NCBI RefSeq assembly: GCF_009758415.1
Contig: NZ_WQRF01000002.1
Span: 62,001 to 126,000 of the forward strand
Origin: Devosia marina
GTDB lineage: Bacteria; Pseudomonadota; Alphaproteobacteria; Rhizobiales; Devosiaceae
Direction of reading: 5' to 3'
Length of the DNA: 64,000 nucleotides
The notes under the pieces are model-generated. The model saw nothing but the letters and a program-made list of their open reading frames with translations. It ran no database searches and was not told where the DNA came from. Position numbers and translations under genes: made by a program. Shown piece after piece: positions 18,394 to 26,451 of the stretch. Positions within the stretch are counted from its first letter, which is position 1; each line of letters opens with the position of its first letter.

Positions 18394-19347
18394 TTACGAG
18401 AAGAGCACGGTCGAGAGCATACGACGGCCCTTGAGCGTAGCTGGATCCTTGGGCCCCCAGGCTTCAAACAATTCGAGCAGCTTCTTGCGCGCCGCATCCT
18501 CGTTCCAGCTACGGTCGCGCTTGAAGCTGGCCACCAGCGCTTCAGCCGCCTCAAGCCGCTTGCCCTCGGCATTGAGCACGACGGCCAGATCAAGACGGGC
18601 CTGGTGATCGTCCGGATTGGCGGCGATGGCCGCTTCAAGCGTCGCGGCTTCGGACAGACCCGCCGCCTCCTCCTTGAGGCGGATGGCGTGCATGTGTGCG
18701 CCATAGGCATCGCCGGTCCGCTTGTCTTCGGGCACCATCTCCAGCGTGGCCTTGGCCTGGTCGATCTCACCGGCACCAATATAGACCCCGGCGAGGCCAA
18801 TCAGCGCATCGGCATTGTCGGGCGCGTGCTGCAACACCATGGCGAAAATCTGTGCCGCCTGATTCACATCGCCTGCCGCAATCGCTCCTTGAGCCACTTC
18901 GAGGGCCTGGGAAATCTGGGCTTCGAGCGAATCGCCACCACCGGTGGGCTGGCCCGCACCGGCAGGGGCGGCGGCAATCAGCTTTTCGGCAAAGCGGCGC
19001 ACTTCGCCCTCGGGCATGGCGCCCATGAACCCGTCGACCGGGCGTCCGCCGGAAAAGGCGAACACAGCCGGGATCGACTGGACCCCGAGCTGGCCGGCGA
19101 TCTGGGGGTGCTCGTCGATATTGATCTTGACCAGCTTGATCTGCCCGGCCTTTTCGGTAACGACCTTCTCGATGGCCGGTCCGAGCTGGCGGCAGGGGCC
19201 GCACCAGGGGGCCCAGAAATCGACCAGAACCGGCACATCGAGGGAAGCATCGATGACATCGGCCTTGAAGCCGGCATCGGAGCCATCCCGGATGAGATCG
19301 GCGGGGACCGGGGCGGCGCCGGGGGCGCCATCAAAAGACAGGGTCAT
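18394..19347 (-). CDS. cnoX: Thioredoxin-TPR chaperedoxin (CnoX/YbbN family)
   Basis: 317-residue protein: thioredoxin fold (about residues 20-130) with an intact WCGPC active site, then TPR-like helices to the end (about 145-300). The E. coli homologue lacks the first Cys of the active site and hands damaged proteins to GroEL/DnaK; this copy keeps both Cys, so it may act as reductase and holdase. Start ATG 19347 follows GTGGAAA; upstream in-frame sequence is Cys-rich and not family-like. It heads an operon with the LON-domain and Trm112-like genes. Confidence 0.9.
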   Translation of the reverse strand: MTLSFDGAPGAAPVPADLIRDGSDAGFKADVIDASLDVPVLVDFWAPWCGPCRQLGPAIEKVVTEKAGQIKLVKINIDEHPQIAGQLGVQSIPAVFAFSGGRPVDGFMGAMPEGEVRRFAEKLIAAAPAGAGQPTGGGDSLEAQISQALEVAQGAIAAGDVNQAAQIFAMVLQHAPDNADALIGLAGVYIGAGEIDQAKATLEMVPEDKRTGDAYGAHMHAIRLKEEAAGLSEAATLEAAIAANPDDHQARLDLAVVLNAEGKRLEAAEALVASFKRDRSWNEDAARKKLLELFEAWGPKDPATLKGRRMLSTVLFS

Positions 19348-19543
19348 AATATTTCCACTCTTGGACTGGCAGGAAACGCAGCGTTTGCGGTCTTTTTGCG
19401 CCCGCAGACACCATGCTGGCAACCCCCGATTCCCACAGCATTTCGCAAAGATGACATAAAGGCAAAAAACCGGGTTGCAATCGGATCGGCGATTGGGCAT
19501 ATAGGCCCGCGTCGCCGCACTGCCAAGTGCAGCGGTCTGGAGT

Positions 19544-19618
19544 GCGGGTGTAGCTCAGGGGTAGAGCATAACCTTGCCAAGGTTAGGGTCGTGGGTTCGA
19601 ATCCCATCGCCCGCTCCA
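19544..19618 (+). tRNA. tRNA-Gly(GCC)
   Basis: 75-nt cloverleaf with encoded CCA. Acceptor arms GCGGGTG and CGCCCGC pair (one G-U), anticodon stem TAACC/GGTTA, loop TTGCCAA with anticodon GCC, T-loop TTCGAAT. Followed by a strong terminator. Confidence 0.97.
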
Positions 19619-19643
19619 ATTTCCCGATTACCGGGACACGACA

Positions 19644-19676
19644 AAAGGCCGGACGCAAGTCCGGCCTTTGTTGTTT
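19644..19676 (+). terminator. Rho-independent terminator of tRNA-Gly
   Basis: Perfect 11-bp stem (19644-19654 with 19659-19669), GCAA tetraloop, then TTTGTTGTTTT. Located 26 bp after the tRNA. Confidence 0.92.
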
Positions 19677-19869
19677 TGGGGCTGGCTGGATTGGGCCTTT
19701 GCACATGTGATCCGTCAGAGGCGACAGGCGCGTCACCCGGCATTTGAGCCTTGTGCGGCTCGACCGGAGCCACCCATCCGCATCGCGGATAAAATCTCTC
19801 CACCGGGGAAATCTGCCCTTCGGGCATGGCTCGAAGCCGCCCGGCCCTTCGGCTTGCGGATACACGGTA

Positions 19870-19929
19870 ACGAACGGCCAGTGGCCCGGAAAGATGAACG
19901 TTCAAGGGCAAGAGCCACTGGCCGTTCGT
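19870..19929. repeat. Long inverted repeat
   Basis: Perfect 16-bp arms ACGAACGGCCAGTGGC (19870-19885) and its complement (19914-19929), with a 28-bp spacer that itself contains the palindrome TGAACGTTCA (19895-19904). No U-tract, so not a standard terminator. It could be a cruciform, a structured RNA part or a repeat remnant. Confidence 0.6.
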
Positions 19930-19972
19930 CACGGAAACACGGATTTTCCACGGGTCCGGATTCAGGCGGCTG

Positions 19973-20037
19973 CCGCCACTCAAGCATAGCTTTCGTGGCC
20001 TTCTTGTTTCAAATCTCTCCACCGGAGAGATTTGTCC
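19973..20037. repeat. Two-hairpin dispersed intergenic repeat, copy 1
   Basis: About 65 bp: an imperfect hairpin (GCCACTCAAGC / GCTTTCGTGGC) followed by a perfect one (AAATCTCTCC / GGAGAGATTT). A second copy at 23202-23265 differs at about six positions. Read on the minus strand, both copies open reading frames beginning MERFE.RRPRKL, which are artefacts of the repeat. Confidence 0.75.
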
Positions 20038-20158
20038 GGCAAGTGCCGGATCAACAGCGAAGTATTGCAGGTCCGGCTGCCGAGCTTCTACCCGCGTAAA
20101 GAGGCGCCCCTCTTCCCGGCCTCCCCGCCCGGCCCTGCTTCGGGGCCGCGTGTGTGGC

Positions 20159-20197
20159 GGGGATGGGGGGAGTATGGGGGAAGATTTTGGGGCGGGG
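20159..20197 (+). other. G-quadruplex-type motif
   Basis: Five runs of four to six G (20159-20162, 20165-20170, 20176-20180, 20189-20192, 20194-20197) separated by 1-8 bases on the plus strand. This satisfies the usual four-tetrad G4 pattern. No gene lies within 200 bp, so a role is not evident. Confidence 0.5.
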
Positions 20198-20364
20198 ATA
20201 TCTTTTGCTCGGGGGCAGGTACCGACTCCATCCTAGCCATTGGCGACCGACATGGTCGATGTCCTCTTCTCGCTTTTTGTCGACGTTGGTCTAACAGTAC
20301 GCTGGTTGTTGTAGTGACGTCGAAAATGGCTGACCCCAGAGCGGTTCGATGAACTGGTGGCGGT

Positions 20365-20393
20365 GTGAGGGGGCTCCCCCCCCCCCCCCTCAC
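20365..20393. repeat. C14 homopolymer within a hairpin
   Basis: Arms GTGAGGGGG (20365-20373) and CCCCCTCAC (20385-20393) enclose a run of 14 C (20376-20389). It lies just downstream of the orphan gene at 20401-20724 and may serve as its 3' hairpin. Tract length could vary by slippage or be a sequencing error. Confidence 0.55.
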
Positions 20394-20400
20394 AGTTCTT

Positions 20401-20724
20401 CTAGGCGACCTGGCGGCCAGTGCGCCCCGCGGCGATGACTCCCATGAGCAATGCGGGATTCTTCACACCAATCTGCACCACTTCGTGGCTCTCCAGATCC
20501 ATGATCATCACCATGTCACGGCCGTCGACGTAAATGCTGGACTGGAACTTGACAGCGTCCAGCAGTTCGAAAACGGTGTTGGGGTGCTGGAAAAGAAAAC
20601 TGGCCGTGCTCTCATCCCAGCGGTTGGGAGCGATCTCCGCAATTGCGTCGTTCAGCGACTGCCAGCGAGCGTCATAGTAAGCGTCAAAATCCAGTCGAAA
20701 CTGGAGCAGTTTTGTCGAACCCAT
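20401..20724 (-). CDS. Hypothetical protein
   Basis: 107-residue protein I do not recognise. It reads like a real soluble protein: an amphipathic N-terminal part (LLQFRLDFDAYYDARW), a central part with NTVFELLDAV and FQSSIYVDGRDMVMIMDLESHEVVQIGV, and a short basic end. No signal peptide or membrane segment. Start ATG 20724 has GAAAGG 8 bp upstream; an upstream in-frame start at 20760 is possible. It stands alone in a repeat-rich gap, which suggests an accessory gene. Confidence 0.55.
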   Translation of the reverse strand: MGSTKLLQFRLDFDAYYDARWQSLNDAIAEIAPNRWDESTASFLFQHPNTVFELLDAVKFQSSIYVDGRDMVMIMDLESHEVVQIGVKNPALLMGVIAAGRTGRQVA

Positions 20725-21199
20725 CTTTGGGCCTTTCTGGCGTATTGCCATTGGCCCCAATGCACGCTAAACCCAAATTGCACAGAGGGAGTGCGCTCTT
20801 CTTTCGAAACGCAAGGATTGCGCCCGAATCATTGGGGGTGACCGTCAAGGTCATCCCCATTTTTATTGCGATTCATCTTCTGACTGAACGGAAAATAGTT
20901 TTCCACAGCCTGAATAGTCGACTGGCGGCGTAAACTGTCGAAAATAGTCTGCGGAAACAGATACTTACGAGGCGATCGCGGAGGGGCTGGTCTTGCCTCG
21001 CGGGCGAGCCCAGCTGGCGCCTCACTTCGCTGGGCGTCCGGTCTGCAACGAATTTCCCCACAGCCGGAATGGTGCCGAACAGTGCGGCAGCTGCCCGAGG
21101 GTGTGGCGGCGTTGCAAACGTGCTGGCGTTACCGCATGGCCATGCCCCTGGACGATGGAGAGGTCGGGTCGGGCAACACAGGCCAGACCTGCACAGCGT
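20725..21199. other. Intergenic region with orphan plus-strand terminator
   Basis: About 475 bp without a supported gene. It holds a strong plus-strand terminator (20834-20863) not preceded by any plus-strand gene, and a GC-rich right half (20980-21199) directly downstream of the MscS gene where nothing is recognisable. Confidence 0.6.
20834..20863 (+). terminator. Rho-independent terminator without an upstream gene
   Basis: Arms GGGGGTGACC (20834-20843) and GGTCATCCCC (20849-20858, one G-U pair) with a 5-nt loop, followed by ATTTTTATT. The nearest plus-strand gene upstream is the tRNA, already terminated at 19676, so a short non-coding transcript starting after about 20730 is the simplest source. 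Confidence 0.75.
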
Positions 21200-22603
21200 T
21201 TACCGCCGGCTCAGCAGGTTGATCTCGGATTCGGGCACCCGACCCTCGGTGTGCTCCATCGATTTGGATTCACTCGACAAGTCGCCCTCCTCGGCTGTCG
21301 CGTCGCTGCTCTCTTCATGGGGAGGCTGCGCAGGCCGGTCAGCCGAGGTTTCCAAGGTCTGGCGGGGAGCGGCATCCATCTGCACGATAGGCACGCCCTT
21401 GGGGAACACCACTTCGCGGGCAGGATCAGGCATTTCGATGCCGCCCTGGAGCAGAGCGTTCTTGGTTTGGCGCAGCAGCGCCGAATTGATTTTGGCCGGC
21501 GAGTACGAGACGCTGTCGAACCAGTAGAAAATGCGAAGATTGATCGTGGCGTCACCCAATTGATCGACCAGAACCAGCGGCTCTGGCTGGCCGAGAACCG
21601 CGGGGTGCTTGTTGAGCACCTCGCCGATCAACCGTTGTGCCAACGAAACCGAGGAATCGTAGCCGATCCCCACCATGAACTCGGCCCGGCGGCTGGGGAT
21701 GGAGCTGTAATTCTTGATCGTGCTCTTGAACACGGTGGCATTCGGGATCTGTACATGGTTGCCGTCCAGCGTCAGCAGCACCGTGCTGCGTGTGTTCAGA
21801 TTCTGCACGATCCCGGTGTGTCCGGCCACCTCGATCAGATCCCCGCCGGCAAATGGGTTGCGGATGCTCAATAGCAGGCTGGCGAGAAAGTTCTCGGCAA
21901 TATCGCGAAACGCGAAGCCGATAATGATGCCGATCAGGCCGGTACCGCCCAGGACCGTGAGCGCCAATTGGGTCAGCCCGGCCACGCGGAGCACGAAATA
22001 GATGCCCAGTAGGAAGACCGGGATGGAGATGGCTCGGGCGACCACGCTGAGCAGAAGCGGTGATTCAATCCGGCCCGTCAGCACATGTCTGGCGACCCGT
22101 AGAACCAGTATGGAGATCAACCAGGCAACAGCAATGACGAGTGCGGCCAGAACCGCCAGCGGCCAGGCCTGTAGTGCCTGCTGTGCCAGACCTGCACTCT
22201 CGGCCCAGGCACGCCCGAAGGTTGAGCCGACGTCAGCATCGACGGCAATGCGGTTGACGACCGCAACCACACCCTGGGTCTTCTCCGCGAGATTTCCGGC
22301 CCAATTGCGGCGGAGCTGGCTATCGGTCGTGCCATCGAGAAAGGCGACGCCGTTGGTAACGGTGACTTGAGGCCCCTCGTACCATTCCGTGGCTCTCAGG
22401 ATGTCGCGCAACCGAGTGGCAATTTGATCGTCAGAAGCCTCGGGGACGACCTCCACCTGCTGCGTCAGTGGCGCTTCTTCGATGCCGGCCGGTTCGGTGG
22501 GCTCCAGGAGCTCAGCCATGCTGGCAGAAGAAAAGAACAGCAGGAACGCCGCCGCGATCAGGCAGCAAATCCATTGCGCTGCCGCTTTTGTCCATCGTGC
22601 CAC
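21200..22603 (-). CDS. BON-domain mechanosensitive channel (MscS family)
   Basis: 467-residue membrane protein. With GTG 22603 as start it has a clean signal peptide (hydrophobic ICCLIAAAFLLFF, cleavage after ASMA). A BON domain (about residues 58-118, ending VVAVVNRIAVDADV) follows, then three membrane helices and the MscS pore/beta domain with GLIGIIIGFAFRDIAENFLASLLL and IRNPFAGGDLIEVAGHTGIV. The C-terminal 60 residues are acidic and Ser/Glu-rich. It begins one base after the stop of the host-attachment-family gene; a TTG at 22645 inside that gene is an alternative start. Probably releases osmolytes on hypo-osmotic shock; the BON part may bind membrane or envelope components. Confidence 0.85.
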   Translation of the reverse strand: MARWTKAAAQWICCLIAAAFLLFFSSASMAELLEPTEPAGIEEAPLTQQVEVVPEASDDQIATRLRDILRATEWYEGPQVTVTNGVAFLDGTTDSQLRRNWAGNLAEKTQGVVAVVNRIAVDADVGSTFGRAWAESAGLAQQALQAWPLAVLAALVIAVAWLISILVLRVARHVLTGRIESPLLLSVVARAISIPVFLLGIYFVLRVAGLTQLALTVLGGTGLIGIIIGFAFRDIAENFLASLLLSIRNPFAGGDLIEVAGHTGIVQNLNTRSTVLLTLDGNHVQIPNATVFKSTIKNYSSIPSRRAEFMVGIGYDSSVSLAQRLIGEVLNKHPAVLGQPEPLVLVDQLGDATINLRIFYWFDSVSYSPAKINSALLRQTKNALLQGGIEMPDPAREVVFPKGVPIVQMDAAPRQTLETSADRPAQPPHEESSDATAEEGDLSSESKSMEHTEGRVPESEINLLSRR

Positions 22604-22604
22604 G

Positions 22605-23021
22605 CTAGTGCGCAGCGCGGTCAACGATGGTGGCGATTTCGCCAACGCTGTGATTGGTCAATTCCTTATCCAGGGACAATATGATGCTCTCCGAGACAGT
22701 CTTGTGCATCGTGTCGCGGAGCTGACCCAATGTCTGGGGATCAGCCGCCAGAATGAGATGCTGGAAGTCGTTGCCGTCTTTGCGCCGGAACAGGCCATCG
22801 GCCAGTTGTTTGGCGAAAGTGGCCTCGTCAGTCTGGCGCGGGGTCTGCTCTTCCGGTCTTGAGCCAGATGGCCCGTCCTCATCGAGGTTCTTGGGCGTCA
22901 GCCGCGCTTCCTCGCTCAGGCTCAGTTTTTCGTTGGTGCTCCGCGCGCGGAACAGGATCGCTTGGTGCCCGTCTGCAACCACGACAAGGGTTTGATCGGG
23001 GATTGAAACTGACTCGCCCAT
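22605..23021 (-). CDS. Host attachment family protein
   Basis: 138-residue protein of the Host_attach (AtsE-like) family: TLVVVADGHQAILFRAR at the N-terminus and the C-terminal pattern FQHLILAADPQTLGQLRD followed by ILSLDKELTNHSVGEI. It resembles the release-factor-1/VLRF1-like fold seen in this family, but the molecular role is not established; the name comes from an Agrobacterium plant-attachment locus. ATG 23021 has AGGAG 8 bp upstream. It is the first gene of a two-gene unit with the BON-MscS channel. Confidence 0.85.
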   Translation of the reverse strand: MGESVSIPDQTLVVVADGHQAILFRARSTNEKLSLSEEARLTPKNLDEDGPSGSRPEEQTPRQTDEATFAKQLADGLFRRKDGNDFQHLILAADPQTLGQLRDTMHKTVSESIILSLDKELTNHSVGEIATIVDRAAH

Positions 23022-23145
23022 CGCTTGGCTCCTGTTGCGCGTCCGCTGGTGATGATCAAACTCAACTAGCGATCAGGAGAAACGTTCCAAGGACCTGCCG
23101 ACCGACCGCCTCTGTCATTTGCAGTAGCACGCTGCTGCTCAATAC

Positions 23146-23174
23146 AAAACACCCCCGGGGCGGGCCCGAGGGTG
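23146..23174 (-). terminator. Terminator of the sugar ABC operon
   Basis: On the minus strand CACCC/GGGTG and CGGG/CCCG stems (23150-23174) with one mismatch, followed by TTTTG. It lies 92 bp after the stop of the ATPase gene. Confidence 0.65.
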
Positions 23175-23201
23175 ATAAGTCTTTTGGTTGGGAGTGCGGC
23201 T

Positions 23202-23265
23202 CCGCCACTCAAGCGTAGCTTTCGTGGCCTCCTTGCCTCAAATCTCTCCACTGGAGAGATTTGCC
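23202..23265. repeat. Two-hairpin dispersed intergenic repeat, copy 2
   Basis: Same 64-bp element as at 19973-20037, in the same orientation, directly abutting the stop codon of the sugar ABC ATPase. The second hairpin has perfect 11-bp arms (AAATCTCTCCA / TGGAGAGATTT). Likely a genome-wide 3'-end element. Confidence 0.75.
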
Positions 23266-24333
<1,068 letters not shown>

Positions 24334-24351
24334 GGTTTTGTTCTCCTCGCT

Positions 24352-25431
24352 TTAGCGGAACTCGGCCGGGACCCAGCTCTGGTAGAGCGGGTGATCGGGA
24401 CCGAGTGGCAGCGCGACTTCGGAATGGGTGGAAGAGGAGTGATAAAAGGCGGTGACCAATTCCAGTGCCCGACGGCTGTCGGCGCTGGTGACCGGCAATT
24501 CGCCCTTGCCGAAAATGGCATCGTGGAAGCGGGCCATCTGGGTCTGGAACCGCGAAGGCACGTGCTGCCAATTGGCCAGAGCCTCGTCGATGCGCGCCTT
24601 GACCTCGTCATTGCGCGGCAGGATTTTCCAGAGCTCCTTGCCCGGATTATAAGGGGCGTGGTCGCTCTCGATGGTGACGTTTTCAAACTGCAGGCGGATG
24701 CGGGTGATCTCGTCCACCGAGCCCAGGGTCGCGGTGAAGCTGGCCAGCGCACCGGACTTCATTTCGAGCGAGGCGGAAATGGTGTCCTCCACCTCGATCG
24801 GGTTGACGCGGGTGGCGACGCGGCCAAACACCTTGGCGATGTCGCCCATCAGATAGGTGAAGATATCGTGCGGGTGGATGGCATGGCCCATGAGGACGCC
24901 GCCCAGCTCGGTCTTCCACTTGCCGCGCCAGGGCACGGTATAATAGGGGGCTTCGCGGCGCCACATGGTTTCCACTGTGCCGCAATAGGGTTTGCCGGCA
25001 ATACCGGCGTCGATGATGGTCTTGGCCTGCTCGATGCCATTGCCGAAACGGTACTGGAACACCGGCATCAGCTTGCCCTTGGCGGACTTTTCGGCCTCGA
25101 TGATAGCATCGACATCTTCGAGCGAACCGACCAGCGGCTTTTCGCAAACGACATGCTTGCCGGCCTTGAGGGCTTCGGTGACCATGGAGAAGTGCGCGCC
25201 GGGAGGGGTGCAGACATCGATGATGTCGATGTCGTCCATGGCGAGCAGCTCGTCAAAATTGACGATGCGGCGCTCTATGCCGAATTCCTCGCCAACCTGG
25301 TCGAGGCGTTCGGGGTTGAGATCGCACAAGGCGAGCACTTTGAACTTGTCGGCATTGGGCAGGTAGCCCTCGACAATGTGCGAGCGGCCAATGCCGCAGC
25401 CGACGACGGCAACGTTCAGGACGCGGCTCAT
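24352..25431 (-). CDS. Gfo/Idh/MocA family oxidoreductase (second of pair)
   Basis: 359-residue NAD(P)-dependent dehydrogenase. N-terminal Rossmann fold NVAVVGCGIGRSHIVEGY, the characteristic VCEKPLVGS (Lys of the EKP motif) and a C-terminal beta-sheet domain. Substrate probably a sugar, cyclitol or sugar acid taken up by the co-encoded importer. The chosen ATG 25431 forms an ATGA overlap with the upstream dehydrogenase gene. It is distant from its neighbour in sequence, so they may catalyse opposite or successive steps, for example oxidation and later reduction of a keto-sugar. Confidence 0.88.
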   Translation of the reverse strand: MSRVLNVAVVGCGIGRSHIVEGYLPNADKFKVLALCDLNPERLDQVGEEFGIERRIVNFDELLAMDDIDIIDVCTPPGAHFSMVTEALKAGKHVVCEKPLVGSLEDVDAIIEAEKSAKGKLMPVFQYRFGNGIEQAKTIIDAGIAGKPYCGTVETMWRREAPYYTVPWRGKWKTELGGVLMGHAIHPHDIFTYLMGDIAKVFGRVATRVNPIEVEDTISASLEMKSGALASFTATLGSVDEITRIRLQFENVTIESDHAPYNPGKELWKILPRNDEVKARIDEALANWQHVPSRFQTQMARFHDAIFGKGELPVTSADSRRALELVTAFYHSSSTHSEVALPLGPDHPLYQSWVPAEFR

Positions 25432-26447
25432 TGGGCCCACTCCGTTCCGACTTCGGCCATTTGCTGGGCGGTCAGCGCCATCTTCATGGCATTGTAGCAG
25501 CGCTGTTGCGGCATGGCGGTTTCGGTGCGGTTGCGCACGTCATCGAGGAACTCGCGGCCGAAGGGCAGATCGACATTGGAGCAGTCGATATGCTGGACGC
25601 CTTTTTTGTCGACGAGGAACAGGTGGTTTTCGCCTGGACGCCCGGCGATATCGACATATTTGCGCAATTCGATATAGCCCTCGGTGCCCAGAATGGTCAG
25701 GCGCCCGTCGCCCCAGGTGGGCAGGCCCTCGGGGGTGAACCAGTCAACCCGGATATAGCCCGAAGTATTGGCGGTGCGGATATGGGCGTCGCCGACATCC
25801 TGCAGGCCCGGCTTGTCGGCATGGCCTCGATTGGCGACGCTGGCCGAAACCACTTCACCATCCATGGCGTCGGAGAAGAACAGGAACTGCTCGAACTGAT
25901 GGCTGGCAATGTCGCAGAGGATGCCGCCATAGCGATTGCGGGTGAAGAACCAGTCGGGACGGTTGTTGAGCCGCAGCGAATGCGGCCCAAGGCCCACGGT
26001 GTTGACCACCTGGCCGATGGCGCCCTTGGCAATCAGATTGCCGGCCTCCACGGCGGCCGGAACCTCGAAATGCTCCGAATAAAGCACGGAGAAGATGCGG
26101 CCGGTTTCCTTCTGGACGCGCTGGATTTCCTCGAGCTGGGCAAAGGTGGTCATGCCCGGCTTGTCGGTCAGCACATCCTTGCCGTGGCGCATGGCGGCCA
26201 GGCAGATCTCGGCGCGGTCGCCGGGAATGGCGGCGGTGACGACCACCTGAATGCTGTCGTCTTCGAGAATGGCAGCCGGGTCGGCGACGCGCTTTGCTTC
26301 GGGGAAGCGCTCGCCAAAGGTCTTGGCGAGATCATCCTCTGCTGCGTGGAAGGCGACGAACTGGGCGCCGGCGCGCTTAAGACATTCCACCTGCCCGTAG
26401 ATATGGGCGTGGTTGATGCCGATGGCGGCGAATTTGATATCAGACAT
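25428..26447 (-). CDS. Gfo/Idh/MocA family oxidoreductase (first of pair)
   Basis: 339-residue dehydrogenase of the same superfamily: start FAAIGINHAHIYGQVECLKRAG, then DKPGMTTF in place of the common EKP, and IASHQFEQFLFFSD, whose His is in the expected catalytic region. The N-terminal GINHAHI lacks the classic GxGxxG, as in several Gfo/Idh subfamilies. It starts 4 bp after the permease gene and overlaps the second dehydrogenase. Exact substrate unknown. Confidence 0.85.
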   Translation of the reverse strand: MSDIKFAAIGINHAHIYGQVECLKRAGAQFVAFHAAEDDLAKTFGERFPEAKRVADPAAILEDDSIQVVVTAAIPGDRAEICLAAMRHGKDVLTDKPGMTTFAQLEEIQRVQKETGRIFSVLYSEHFEVPAAVEAGNLIAKGAIGQVVNTVGLGPHSLRLNNRPDWFFTRNRYGGILCDIASHQFEQFLFFSDAMDGEVVSASVANRGHADKPGLQDVGDAHIRTANTSGYIRVDWFTPEGLPTWGDGRLTILGTEGYIELRKYVDIAGRPGENHLFLVDKKGVQHIDCSNVDLPFGREFLDDVRNRTETAMPQQRCYNAMKMALTAQQMAEVGTEWAQ

Positions 26448-26451
26448 AGAC

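Larger units (their letters stand above)
19619..20400. other. Gene-poor repeat region after tRNA-Gly
   Basis: About 780 bp with no gene I can support. It contains the tRNA terminator, a 16-bp inverted repeat (19870-19929), a dispersed two-hairpin repeat (19973-20037) with a partial relative at 19792-19818, a G-quadruplex-type motif (20159-20197) and a C14 tract in a hairpin (20365-20393). Small open frames here arise from the repeats and lack ribosome binding sites. Confidence 0.65.

Noticed and set aside
19555-20022. Minus-strand open frame beginning MERFETRRPRKL
   Set aside because: Its start lies in the dispersed two-hairpin repeat and the frame runs through the tRNA-Gly gene.
19619-21199. 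Genomic island or integration at tRNA-Gly
   Set aside because: No integrase, no duplicated tRNA 3' end and no phage genes are present, only repeats and one small orphan gene.
20993-21874. Plus-strand open frame over the MscS gene
   Set aside because: It overlaps the well-supported MscS gene on the other strand, is rich in Arg/Gly/His and lacks a ribosome binding site.
23066-23251. Minus-strand open frame beginning MERFEARRPRKL
   Set aside because: Same repeat-derived artefact; its body is the operon terminator region.
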